The notes under the pieces: generated by a model | Told to the model about the DNA's origin: nothing | The model's input: the letters and a program-made list of their open reading frames with translations, nothing else | Databases searched by the model: none | Position numbers and translations under genes: made by a program | Shown here: piece by piece, positions 22,020 through 31,200 of the stretch | Layout of the letters: every line of letters begins with the position of its first letter | How positions within the stretch are numbered: position 1 is the stretch's first letter | Assembly: GCA_027057815.1 (NCBI GenBank) | Contig: JALURD010000110.1 | Span: 1-32,044, forward strand | Direction: 5' to 3' | Source of the DNA: Acidilobaceae archaeon | GTDB lineage: Archaea; Thermoproteota; Thermoprotei_A; Sulfolobales; Acidilobaceae | DNA length: 32,044 nucleotides

Positions 22020-22025
22020 TTTATA
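22020..22025. promoter_or_regulatory. Shared TTTATA promoter box of aIF2-beta and L14e
   Basis: TTTATA on the plus strand is TATAAA on the minus strand. Predicted start sites are near 22049 for L14e and near 21996 for aIF2-beta, each with a short leader containing a purine-rich site, so both translation genes may be co-regulated. Confidence 0.5.
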
Positions 22026-22062
22026 GTCCTGACCCGCTGGCTGGGTGGCGTGGGGGTCAGAT

Positions 22063-22356
22063 ATGCCGGCGCCGATAGAGGTTGGAAGGATCTGTGTTAA
22101 GGTGTATGGCAGGGAGGCAGGGAGGAAGTGCGTGATAGTAGACATAATTGACGAAAACTTCGTGCTGATAACGGGGCCAAAAGTTTTAACGGGAGTGAGG
22201 AGAAGACGAGCTAATATCAATCATATAGAGCCTCTTGACGTCAAGATTGACATAAGAAAAGGTGCTAGCGACGAAGAAGTGCTTGAGGCAATAACAAACT
22301 CCGGACTGACTGAATTCATGAGGGAGCGAGTTAAGCCTCAACTCAAGCCTATCTAG
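22063..22356 (+). CDS. rpl14e: Ribosomal protein L14e (eL14)
   Basis: A 97-residue archaeal/eukaryotic-type large-subunit protein with a KOW-like SH3 fold. The family pattern is clear: IEVGRICVKVYGREAGRKCVIVDIIDENFVLITGP followed by the basic stretch GVRRRRANINHIEPL. I chose the ATG at 22063 because GGGGGT lies 5 nt before it; the in-frame GTG at 22045 precedes that site and would start near the predicted transcription start. The stop overlaps the stop of the MoaD-MoaE gene on the other strand in CTAG. Confidence 0.94.
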   Translation: MPAPIEVGRICVKVYGREAGRKCVIVDIIDENFVLITGPKVLTGVRRRRANINHIEPLDVKIDIRKGASDEEVLEAITNSGLTEFMRERVKPQLKPI

Positions 22357-23075
22357 CCTTTGACCTCTATATCATCAGCCTTTACTACTTTATCGCCTAT
22401 AATGTAATATTTACCTGTTTCCCGGTATTCCTTCTTCCATATAGGCGCCTCATGCTTAACCTTCTCAACAGCTTCGTGCAATGCGGGATACACGTCCTTA
22501 CGGTGACCTCCTGCTACCGCAACTATTAACGTCAGATCGCCTGGTTTGAGCCTGCCAACGAAATGGCCTATGAAGACCCCTTTGACACCATGCTTTTTGG
22601 CTATGTATTCGGCTATTTCCTTCAACTTCCAGGTAGCGGTTCTCTCGTCATGCTCGTATTCTAGTACTTCTACTTTTTCACCCATATTTATCCCACGTAC
22701 CACCCCAACGAACAAAGCGACTGCGCCGATGTCGCTTGAGATTGATGCCAAGTCTCTTACAACAGAGTTAAGATCCAGTTGCTCGCCTTCCTTGAGAATC
22801 ACGCCTACACACTTCCCGCATGAACCTCCAGCAGATGGTGGAAATACAGTGACTTCACCCTGAGGGGTATCATCCAGCGATGCTGGCCTGCCATTTATCA
22901 ATACAAGAACGTTCCATTCAATTGCATCAAGGGCCCTTGCAAGTTTCTCGTTCTCTTTCGCTAGCCTTTCGAGGACGCATCTAACGCTGCATCCCTCTTC
23001 CACTTCGAGAACTAAGGCTTTACTTCCCACCGCATCCTTTAGGAGGCTGAAGAACCTAAATATGACTCTTGGCAT
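22353..23075 (-). CDS. MoaD-MoaE fusion, molybdopterin/tungstopterin synthase
   Basis: A 240-residue fusion of both subunits of pterin synthase, which puts two sulfurs on precursor Z (cPMP). Residues 1-84 are MoaD (RVIFRFFSLLKDAVGS, LVLINGRPASLDDT, VTVFPPSAGG). Residues about 88-240 are MoaE (ALFVGVVRG, VLEYEHDERTA, IGHFVGRLKPGDLTLIVAVAGGHR, and the active-site KHEAPIWKKE at 208-216). The MoaD Gly83-Gly84 is internal and is followed by Ser-Cys-Gly-Lys-Cys, so the thiocarboxylate could form only after cleavage. Cleavage of a MoaD-MoaE fusion after Gly-Gly is known for mycobacterial MoaX. The start overlaps the preceding stop (TAATG). The product would supply the AOR cofactor. Confidence 0.93.
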   Translation of the reverse strand: MPRVIFRFFSLLKDAVGSKALVLEVEEGCSVRCVLERLAKENEKLARALDAIEWNVLVLINGRPASLDDTPQGEVTVFPPSAGGSCGKCVGVILKEGEQLDLNSVVRDLASISSDIGAVALFVGVVRGINMGEKVEVLEYEHDERTATWKLKEIAEYIAKKHGVKGVFIGHFVGRLKPGDLTLIVAVAGGHRKDVYPALHEAVEKVKHEAPIWKKEYRETGKYYIIGDKVVKADDIEVKG

Positions 23076-23332
23076 TATATCACCTTCCGCGCGCTCTCCT
23101 TCCTTTTTCTAAGGGCTTCGCTTAGCTCTTCTAAAATTTCCCTCAAAGCACCTTTAGTGCAAGACTCATCTACCCTCTCGATGAGGAGCTTGAAGAATTT
23201 GGCTGCACATGCTTTACTGTGAAAATAGAGAGTAATACCCGATTTGTGCATTATAATTCCTTGACCGTGAGGGAACTTTCTGCCGCAGACCACGCATTCA
23301 TACATTCTACGGGGCACCGCGTTCATCACCAT
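23075..23332 (-). CDS. Small L24e/TRASH-like zinc protein
   Basis: An 85-residue protein with a treble-clef-like zinc site: Cys-Val-Val-Cys, then FPHGQGIIMHKSGITLYFHSKACAAKFFKLL, where the second ligand pair is His-x3-Cys in place of the Cys-x3-Cys of L24e. The layout Gly-x-Gly followed by a beta strand and F-x-S-x-x-C is shared by L24e and TRASH/YHS domains. A charged C-terminal helix (EILEELSEALRKRKESARK) follows. It could be a ribosomal L24e relative or a metal-sensing or metallochaperone domain. It is translationally coupled to the MoaD-MoaE fusion, which favours a cofactor or metal role. The ATG at 23332 fits a leaderless message; ATGs at 23326 and 23305 are alternatives. Confidence 0.75.
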   Translation of the reverse strand: MVMNAVPRRMYECVVCGRKFPHGQGIIMHKSGITLYFHSKACAAKFFKLLIERVDESCTKGALREILEELSEALRKRKESARKVI

Positions 23333-23353
23333 AATATCCAGCGACACTTTACC

Positions 23354-23361
23354 CTTTTTAA
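23354..23361. promoter_or_regulatory. TATA-like box between the zinc-protein and Lhr genes
   Basis: On the minus strand TTAAAAAG lies about 26 nt before the ATG at 23332. On the plus strand it could start an Lhr message with a leader of about 70 nt. Confidence 0.45.
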
Positions 23362-23452
23362 GGCCCAACAACTACGGACAGGGAGGTTCAAGGAGAATAG
23401 AAGGAGGCGTAGCCCTAGAATCTTTAGGACCCCCCAGGAGGAGTGATGACTA

Positions 23453-26272
23453 ATGAAGTATAGCAGTAGAGAAGTACTACATGATAAGATAGAGGCCCTA
23501 GTAAAAGAAAGGGGCTGGGCAGGCCTTACTAGCCTGCAGAGGAATGCAGCTGCCGCAATTACTAGCGGCTATAATGTCTTGATAGTAGCTCCGACGGGTG
23601 CTGGGAAAACGGAAGCCGCGCTACTCCCCATACTCTCAATGATGCTTGAAAGTAAACCTGAACCTGTCACTGTACTCTACATAACCCCAATGAAAGCCCT
23701 AATCAACGACCTGTACGCCAGGATCAAATGGTGGGCCGATAAGCTAGGTTTCCGCGTTTCAAGGAAACACGGCGATACGCCAACCAAGGAGAGGGCTGCA
23801 AGACTTCGTAAAGTGCCTCATATACTCATAACAACACCCGAAAGCCTAGAGGTTGACATGGACTGGTCATCCGCGTTTAGGAGGCACCTCGCCAACGTTA
23901 AATACGTTATAATAGACGAGGTACACGAACTAATAGGAAGCAAACGTGGCGCCCAACTACTTGTCCTACTGGAGAGGCTGAAGAGGTTCTCAGGCACCGA
24001 CTTCCAGAGGATAGGTCTCAGTGCTACCATACCGAGACCCGAGGCTGTACTCGAGACCATTTCTGGCTCCAGTAAAAGACCTCGCAGAGTAGTTGGCGAT
24101 GGCGGAGTTAAATCAATGGAGCTAACAGTCAAATACGTAAAGGAGAACGTCAAGGACATCTGGGTTGAGTCCGCAAAGAGAATACTGGAAGAAATAGAGC
24201 CCCAATCACTTGTCTTCACTAACAGCAGATACGCGGCTGAAAAGCTAAAAGAGGCACTAGAAGAACTTGGAGTCCAAGATGTGTATGTACACCACTCAAG
24301 CGTCTCGGCTGAAGTAAGAGAAGAAGCGGAGCGCAACTTGAAGCGGGGCTCGATAAAGGCAATAGTATGCACTAAAACTCTCGAAGTAGGAATAGATGTC
24401 GGTAAAATCAAGAAGGTAATCCAGTATAGAGCGCCTGGAAGTGTTGCAAGCCTCATCCAGAGGACAGGTCGCAGCGGCCACTCTCTAACTGAGAAGCCGA
24501 GAGGCAGCATTGTCACCATAGGCTGGCTTGACTTCGCTGAAGCTATGGCTGAAGCCTACTTGGCTCTCAAAGGAGCCATAGAGGATAAACTTAAGGGGCG
24601 CTTAATCCCCCTAGACGTCGCTGCTAAGGAGATAGTAGGAATGGCTCTTCAGGGCGGTATAACGCCAGAGGAAGCAATCGACATAATTCTCTCGTCAGCC
24701 CCTGAGACAGGATTATCACGGATCGAGCTAGAAGAACTGATCACATACCTGCAAAAGACCGGCATGATAAAGATTGAGAACGGCATCCTAAAAGCGGGCC
24801 CGACATTCTACAAGATCTGGAGATTCCAAGGTGCAGACGTTAAGCTATGGTGGACTCGATCCTTTACAGAGTTCTTCTCGACGATAAGTTCGAGAGACGT
24901 TTTCACCGTGTGGAATGGCGATAAACACATAGGTAACGTTGACTCAGTATTCGTCTACAAATACTTAAGAATCGGGGACACCATGCGACTAGCCGGCAAG
25001 ACGTGGAGGATCAAGACAATAGACCCGTACCAGTCTCGCATACTTGTAGAACCAGCTAATGAAGCTGCAGAAACCCCCTTATGGAAGGGCGAGGGGCCTC
25101 GTAGGAGTCCTGTTGTAGCCGAGTACTTTGGAAGAATTCTAGAAAACCCCGACATCCCCGAGGTTAAGAGCGACCCTGAAGGGATTTCCGATATCAAAAG
25201 GGTTAGGAGCGAGTATACGAAGAGAGGTATACCAATACCAGGTAGGAGAAGAGTAATCTATGAGAGATACCTACATGAACACATATTCACCGTTCTATTG
25301 GGTAGTGGCGCTAACGAAGCCATAGCACTAGTACTGGCCCATCTTGCTTCAAAGCATGTAGGCCTGAACGTATACTACCGAGCTAACTTCTTCGGGTTCT
25401 CGATACATGCCCCTAACATTGACGTGCTCAGCATGCTGAAATCCCTTGATCCTGACGAATTCCTTGACATACTGGACGTTGCCGTAGAGAGGAGTCCATA
25501 CATGACGCAGGTAATAAGAAGTCTGCAATTAGACTTCGGCAAAATAGACAAGCCAGACGAAGATGAAGACGAGATACTATTGAGGGAAGCTAAGAGGCAA
25601 GTAATCGAGAATTACCTAGATGTCGAAGAAGCAATTTCATTCCTCGAAGACCTTAGATCTGGTGATGTTGAGATACACATCGCTGGCGCAGGCGGGCTGA
25701 CGCCACTCTCGAAGGAGATACTCTCCACCCCTGCAATTAAACCATGGGTCCACGATCTAGCAGAAAGAATAGCAAAGCTACTCCACGACAATGCATTAAC
25801 AGTATTCGAAATAGCTGACCTCCTCGAGCTTTCACCTAAAACCGTCGAGGCAAAACTTAAGGAGATGAGGAAACCTTCGTATGGCAATATGAGGGTTATA
25901 GCCTTCATCGACATCGACGAGGACGATGTAAGGTGGACTCTGCTATCAAGCCTTGAAAGCATCGCTAACAGCGAGGAGTTCCAATCAAGCTTTGATCCGC
26001 CGAACCTTGATGAGCCGTTAAGGATAACCTATACGGTAGAAGGCCTTGAGAGAGCAGCAAGAGAAGTTGTCGTGACACCCAGGATACTCTCTGAAATGCG
26101 AGATAAACTGGTCATATTCCCCGAAGAAATGCATAAAGTAGTAATCAGGAGCGCTTACAGCAGCGGAGGCAGAAACGAACCACACGTAGTCTACTATAAT
26201 GTGCCAAGATCGGCACTACCGCTACTCGTCAGGAACGCTGCAGCGTACCTTTCAGGTAAAGATTATTGGTGA
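23453..26272 (+). CDS. lhr: Lhr-type superfamily 2 helicase
   Basis: A 939-residue archaeal Lhr-family helicase, a 3'-5' DNA/RNA-hybrid translocase implicated in repair and recombination; members in Sulfolobus also anneal RNA and DNA strands. Motifs: a Q-motif glutamine at 29, Walker A APTGAGKT (46-53), TPMKALIND (motif Ia), TTPESL, DEVH (155-158) with the Lhr-type HELIGSKRGAQL, SAT (190-192), VFTNSR, and QRTGRSGH (336-343). The long C-terminal part has a winged-helix-like segment and the Lhr-specific region; length fits the short (aLhr2-like) group. The ATG at 23453 follows AGGAGGAG. It is 33 nt from the next gene in the same direction. Confidence 0.93.
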   Translation: MKYSSREVLHDKIEALVKERGWAGLTSLQRNAAAAITSGYNVLIVAPTGAGKTEAALLPILSMMLESKPEPVTVLYITPMKALINDLYARIKWWADKLGFRVSRKHGDTPTKERAARLRKVPHILITTPESLEVDMDWSSAFRRHLANVKYVIIDEVHELIGSKRGAQLLVLLERLKRFSGTDFQRIGLSATIPRPEAVLETISGSSKRPRRVVGDGGVKSMELTVKYVKENVKDIWVESAKRILEEIEPQSLVFTNSRYAAEKLKEALEELGVQDVYVHHSSVSAEVREEAERNLKRGSIKAIVCTKTLEVGIDVGKIKKVIQYRAPGSVASLIQRTGRSGHSLTEKPRGSIVTIGWLDFAEAMAEAYLALKGAIEDKLKGRLIPLDVAAKEIVGMALQGGITPEEAIDIILSSAPETGLSRIELEELITYLQKTGMIKIENGILKAGPTFYKIWRFQGADVKLWWTRSFTEFFSTISSRDVFTVWNGDKHIGNVDSVFVYKYLRIGDTMRLAGKTWRIKTIDPYQSRILVEPANEAAETPLWKGEGPRRSPVVAEYFGRILENPDIPEVKSDPEGISDIKRVRSEYTKRGIPIPGRRRVIYERYLHEHIFTVLLGSGANEAIALVLAHLASKHVGLNVYYRANFFGFSIHAPNIDVLSMLKSLDPDEFLDILDVAVERSPYMTQVIRSLQLDFGKIDKPDEDEDEILLREAKRQVIENYLDVEEAISFLEDLRSGDVEIHIAGAGGLTPLSKEILSTPAIKPWVHDLAERIAKLLHDNALTVFEIADLLELSPKTVEAKLKEMRKPSYGNMRVIAFIDIDEDDVRWTLLSSLESIANSEEFQSSFDPPNLDEPLRITYTVEGLERAAREVVVTPRILSEMRDKLVIFPEEMHKVVIRSAYSSGGRNEPHVVYYNVPRSALPLLVRNAAAYLSGKDYW

Positions 26273-26305
26273 CACTCACTATTTCATCTTGTGGGGGCGT
26301 ATTCC

Positions 26306-26956
26306 TTGAAACAGGACACCTCTGCCTCCAGTATCCTGGAAGAGGAGGCTCTCACGTTAGCTAGACTTCGAAGCAGCCTGGCATCGTATAGTGGAGAGTA
26401 CATTGAGGCAGCCAGGGAAGCGGAAAAGCTTCTCCTCATAATAGAGAACTTCTTAGTATACGCGTCGTCAACCGAGCATAGGGCCGCTTTAAGGTCAGCA
26501 ACTCTTATAATAAGCAAACTGCGTGCCCTCCACGAACTTAAGGATGACCCACCACGTCTACTGACTGAAGCATATAAAGTGGCCAGGATTGCAGCCTTAG
26601 CCCAGGCATATGCAGAGGCATCCCTTAAAGTTTACCTCTTCGTCTTGAGCGTTTCCGTCATATTAGCTAGCATAGTCTTCGCCTCTGCATTCCTCTATAC
26701 ACCACTAAGCATTTGGGCTGTAGCCATTCTCTCAACAGCCCTGGGCCTACTCATAGGTGCTACCCTACTCGCCAGTAAGTCATATTCCATTCTGTTGGCT
26801 GTGACATCACTGGTAGCATACCTCTTTGTGTTAGGCGCCAACATACCAACAATAGCGGAGGCCCTCATCATAGTTACCGGCTTCGCCGCCTCAGAACTCT
26901 TAGGATATAAGGGTCTCACCAAGATAGAGAAGGTGACGGGCTTTGAGGCCAGCTGA
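26306..26956 (+). CDS. Membrane protein with helical cytoplasmic domain, unknown function
   Basis: A protein of about 216 residues. The N-terminal half (about 1-105) is soluble, helical and charged (LARLRSSLASYSGEYIEAAREAEKLL), and the C-terminal half has four membrane helices, about 108-133, 136-157, 161-180 and 184-201. I do not recognise the family. The TTG at 26306 lies 7 nt after GGGGGCG; a GTG at 26291 is in frame but lies at the edge of that site. The end overlaps the CDP-alcohol phosphotransferase start by 14 nt, so the two are translationally coupled. Confidence 0.7.
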   Translation: MKQDTSASSILEEEALTLARLRSSLASYSGEYIEAAREAEKLLLIIENFLVYASSTEHRAALRSATLIISKLRALHELKDDPPRLLTEAYKVARIAALAQAYAEASLKVYLFVLSVSVILASIVFASAFLYTPLSIWAVAILSTALGLLIGATLLASKSYSILLAVTSLVAYLFVLGANIPTIAEALIIVTGFAASELLGYKGLTKIEKVTGFEAS

Positions 26957-27662
26957 TGCCGCTACGCTTCTTCAAGGTATATTCGCTGGCCTCTCAATAC
27001 CCCTCGGGATAGCCGGACACTATGACACCGCCATAAGATTACTCTTCGTTTCTTACGCTCTCGACGTCTTAGACGGATGGCTAGCCCGGAAGTACGGCTC
27101 TAGCCCTGATGGCTTCTATCTCGATAGGGCTTTCGACAGGCTCTCCCAGGTGATAGCGCCAGTAACCCTTCTACTTCTATGGCTTAACTCTCTAAGCATG
27201 CTCTCCGGCTATAATTTAGTGACGCTTTCCGTATACTTCTCTGGTATAGTGACCGTTTCACTCTGGAGGCTTGTTAAGAGAGGCGTCAAGAGCCTAGCCT
27301 ACTTTTCGGGCCTTCCTATGTTTGCTCACGCCATCATTGCACTTTCATCAATCATATCTAGCGAGCCGCCAGAGCCTCTGCTACTTCTAGCTCTGCTTGC
27401 AGCTTCAGCCGTCCCGATACCATATTTTCGGAGAGGACTACGCCAGCAGACCCCGAGCCCCGCGCCCTGGCTGCGGCTTGCTATCCTCATAGCATTAGCA
27501 CTGATCCCCTATAACCATGAACTCATACAACATATAGCTAGGCTTCTATTCTGGACCATAGTAGCCTACGCTATTATCGGGCCCATCCCGGCTCTCGTGG
27601 GACTCGCCCCTTCGCCTTGGATGGAGGGCGGCACTCACGATGGTCAACATTCCACTCATTGA
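26943..27662 (+). CDS. CDP-alcohol phosphatidyltransferase family membrane enzyme
   Basis: A 239-residue membrane enzyme that transfers a phospho-lipid group from CDP-archaeol-type donors to an alcohol. The family motif runs Asp41-x2-Asp44-Gly45-x2-Ala48-Arg49-x7-Gly57-x3-Asp61-x3-Asp65; all catalytic acidic residues are present, but the Arg-to-Gly spacing is 7, one less than the usual 8. About six membrane helices follow the usual layout. The alcohol (serine, inositol phosphate, glycerol phosphate) cannot be told. The TTG at 26943 follows AGGTGA within the end of the preceding gene. It overlaps the next gene by 23 nt, making a three-gene membrane unit. Confidence 0.87.
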   Translation: MRPADAATLLQGIFAGLSIPLGIAGHYDTAIRLLFVSYALDVLDGWLARKYGSSPDGFYLDRAFDRLSQVIAPVTLLLLWLNSLSMLSGYNLVTLSVYFSGIVTVSLWRLVKRGVKSLAYFSGLPMFAHAIIALSSIISSEPPEPLLLLALLAASAVPIPYFRRGLRQQTPSPAPWLRLAILIALALIPYNHELIQHIARLLFWTIVAYAIIGPIPALVGLAPSPWMEGGTHDGQHSTH

Positions 27663-28140
27663 GGATCCCCGCCTGGCGGTATTCGTGGCCAGCCTGTTGC
27701 CTAGCATAGAGGCCAGATACGCGTTAATATTAGGCCTAGCGTTGGGTCTCGGCTTAATTGATGCATTGATTTACTCAGCCCTCGGAGTACTAGTGCTATC
27801 CCTCGCACTAGCAGCTACCATCGAGTGGCTAGATAAACTGCTGACTAGATGGGCCTCGAGAGATGGGCTGCGAGGCTTTACCGGAAGACTCTACATTAGA
27901 CTTAGGGGATCGGCTGCGAAAAAGGCTGGTCCATACATCGAGAAATGGGGGGCTATAGGCTTGACTCTCTTCATCGCAATCCCCCTACCCGTTACAGGAA
28001 TGTATACAGGATCTCTCGCAGCTTTAATTCTCGGAGTTAGAGGGCCAAAGCTGATCCTAGCCCTGATGCTGGGCGGCTTGACAAGCCTCCTGATTGTAGT
28101 CGCAGGCTCAGCAGTAGCTCAGAGAGCATTCCCGGGGTAA
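27640..28140 (+). CDS. Small multidrug export family membrane protein (COG2426)
   Basis: A 166-residue membrane protein of the Sm_multidrug_ex (PF06695-type) family, whose true function is unproven despite the name. Characteristic segments are PSIEARYALILGLALG (21-36) and the FIAIPLPVTGMYTGSLAALILG segment (111-132), with about four helices and a basic loop between (LYIRLRGSAAKKAG). The ATG at 27640 has GGAGGGCGG 9 nt upstream, inside the preceding gene. The overlap with the CDP-alcohol enzyme suggests a role at the membrane linked to lipids, which is inference from position. Confidence 0.85.
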   Translation: MVNIPLIEDPRLAVFVASLLPSIEARYALILGLALGLGLIDALIYSALGVLVLSLALAATIEWLDKLLTRWASRDGLRGFTGRLYIRLRGSAAKKAGPYIEKWGAIGLTLFIAIPLPVTGMYTGSLAALILGVRGPKLILALMLGGLTSLLIVVAGSAVAQRAFPG

Positions 28141-28254
28141 CACCTAGGAGTACCTCCCCAAATCCTAACCCTATGGTATAACCATTCGGAGCGCCGGGGG
28201 AGGAGGCCCCTTAGCACTTAGCTTTAGCCAGCGGCTCAGGGAGGTGTTGATGCA

Positions 28255-31200
28255 ATGATCATTCCTAAGTACAGAAGGGCATGCCCAAACTGCGGTGGGG
28301 AGGCAAGCGCTGAAAGGCTAAGCAAGGGTCTACCCTGCGCGGCTTGCCTCCCTGAGCCGCCTAAGTCAATTGATGTAACTGGAGTAGCCGCTGCTTTAGC
28401 AAGGAAGGGATCCCTGGCCGGTTACACTTGGCTCTACGCGCTAGAAACCGAGTATAGGGACTTCTCCAAATACTTTAACGAAAAGACCGGGTCTACACTG
28501 TGGAGTGCTCAGAGGAGCTGGGCTAGGAGGCTCCTGGGACTTGAGAGTATGGCCATCATAGCTCCAACTGGAGTAGGTAAGACAACCCTACTCACGGTAT
28601 ACGCTTCCTATAGGGCTGCAAAGAATAACTGGAGAGTACTCTACCTAGCGCCGACTGAGAACTTGGTTAAACAAATAGCATCTAAAATAGAGGCGCTTGA
28701 GCAAGGGATATGCGTATGGTATGCCAGCAGTGCGGGTAAAAAGATCAAAGAGGAAATGCTCGGTCGCCTAGAAAACGGGGACTTCTCGATTGTAGTAGTG
28801 ACTACTGGTTTCTTACAGAAGAGGTTTGACTTACTTCTGAAGCATGCACCTTTCAACTTGATAATAGTTGACGACGTTGACAGCCTCCTTAGGAGTAGCA
28901 GGAATGTAGAGAGAGTACTGCAACTCCTAGGCTACAGCGATGAAACCATTAACAAGGCGCTGGACCTCGTGAAAGCTAGGCTTGCCCTATACACAGCGCT
29001 AGCCCAAGGTAGAGAAGATAAGGTGGAAGAGATTAGAAAGCAGGTAGCCCTCCTTGAATCGGATCTCCGTCGGCTAGCAGGTGAGCCTCTAGGGCAGTTG
29101 GTCATTGCGAGCGCTACTGGAAGACCTAGGGGGTACAAACACTTAGTATTCAAGGAGCTCTTAGGCTTTGAGGTAGGTGGCGGCTCGGATTACCTTAGAA
29201 ACGTGGAAGACGTTTATTATATAACAGAAGATCTGACTAGCGGCGTGATCGATATAATAAAGAGGTTGGGGCCGGGTGGCATAGTATTCGTATCACAAGC
29301 GTATGGAAAAACGTATGCCAAGCTGCTTGTTGACAAACTGAACGCCTCAGGCATCCCGGCTAGTTTGGCTCTTGCAGGCAGTCGTAGGGCAGTCGAGCAA
29401 CTCGAGAAAGGATTAGTATGGGTTATTGTAGGGGTAGCCTCCAGGTATGGGGTAGTAGTTAGAGGTATCGATTTACCTGAGCAAGTTAGGTACACAGTGT
29501 TCTATGGGACTCCTGGAAGACTAATGACACTATCCGATGCCCTCAAAAGCCCCGCTAGGCTACTTAGAGTCTTGCTCTATCTATCAGATCAAGGCTTTGA
29601 ATGGGCCCGTGAGGCAGCATCCACAATCAGAAAGCTCCTCGACAGGATCCCTGACCCATCAATAATAGCTGCCGCTATTCAAGGCAAGATCAAAGCTGAA
29701 GGACTTCTCGCCCGCTTAGTGAATGAGATTGAAAGTGCAAGCAGCGAAGCCGAAACCGTTCTCCGTTCGATGCTCGAAGAAAAAGATACAATAGTAGTAG
29801 GCAGCATAGTTATCGAGAAGACCAAGAGGGGCGATATTTTAGTTTTTACACCTGACGCTCCAACGTATCTGCAAGCTAGTGGAAGAGCTAGCAGACTGTA
29901 CAGAGGCGTCATGACCTTCGGACTAAGTATAATCGTGGACTCCAAGATAGACCATATAGTAGCATTGGAGAACAGGCTTTCATGGATGTCGAAAGCTAAA
30001 TTCAAGCCATTCAGTAGAGTCAACCTTAACCATGCATTAAAGAAGATTAGAGAGACGAGGAAAGGCATAGGAAGGAAAGTATCTGTAAAAAGCGTCCTCC
30101 TCGTAGTAGAGAGCCCGACAAAGGCTAGGACCATAGCTTGGTTCTGGGGTAGGCCGTCAAAGAGAAGGATAGGTAAACTCGTGGTGTACGAGACTAGCAC
30201 CTTAGATCCTCGGAACGGCACAGTGTACCTGCTTCAAATCTCCGCCACCAGAGGGCACATCTATGACCTCGCCGTGGATGACCATGAAAGCCTATATGGC
30301 GTTCACATCAATGGTACTATAGTGGAACCCATTTACACAACCATCAAACGCTGCCGCTCCTGCGGCCACCAGTTCACTCAAGAGACCACAGCATGCCCGC
30401 GATGCGGATCCGCTATGATAACTGACTCTCAATCGGTAATCGATGCTCTAAGAAAACTTGCAGTAGAAGTTGACGAGATCATAGTAGCCACCGACCCAGA
30501 CAGAGAGGGCGAGAAGATAGCATGGGACGTTTTCTTAGCACTTAAACCGTATAATCCGAGAATATCTAGGGGCTGGTTCCACGAAGTAACCCCTGAAGCC
30601 ATATTAAATGCTCTAAGAAACCCTTCACCATTCAAGAAGAAACTTGTAGAGTCTCAAATAGTCAGGAGGATAGTTGATAGATGGATAGGTTTCGCGCTAA
30701 GTGAGCACCTATGGAGCAAGTTTAGCAAACCCTGGCTTGGAGCTGGCAGAGTTCAAACTCCTGTGCTCGGCTGGGTTATTGAAAGATACTATGAATGGAA
30801 AAGGACAAGAGGCTATAAAATAATAGCCAACATTGACGGATTCCGTGTAAGCTTCTTCACAGATGACCGGGATAAAGCGCGTGAGGCAAAGAATGCTAAG
30901 GCAGTTAAAGTTGTCAGTGTAGAGAGGTGGGTCGAGGAAGTAAGCCCGGCACCGCCCTTTACCACAGACTCGCTAATATACGAGGCTGGAAGGCTATATG
31001 GCTATCCCGCATGGCTTGTAATGAAGTTGGCGCAGGACCTCTTCGAATCCGGACTTATAACATACCATAGGACCGACTCAACGCGCGTGAGCCCTGCAGG
31101 CATGGCTATAGCTAGGAGTTATCTGGAAGCCCATGGTCTTGGAGAGCTTTATCGAGGTAGGTCTTGGGGAGAGGGTGGCGCCCACGAAGCGATAAGGCCG

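Noticed and set aside
22045..22062. GTG start for L14e six codons upstream
   Set aside because: The ribosome-binding site lies between it and the ATG at 22063, and the extra residues do not fit the family.
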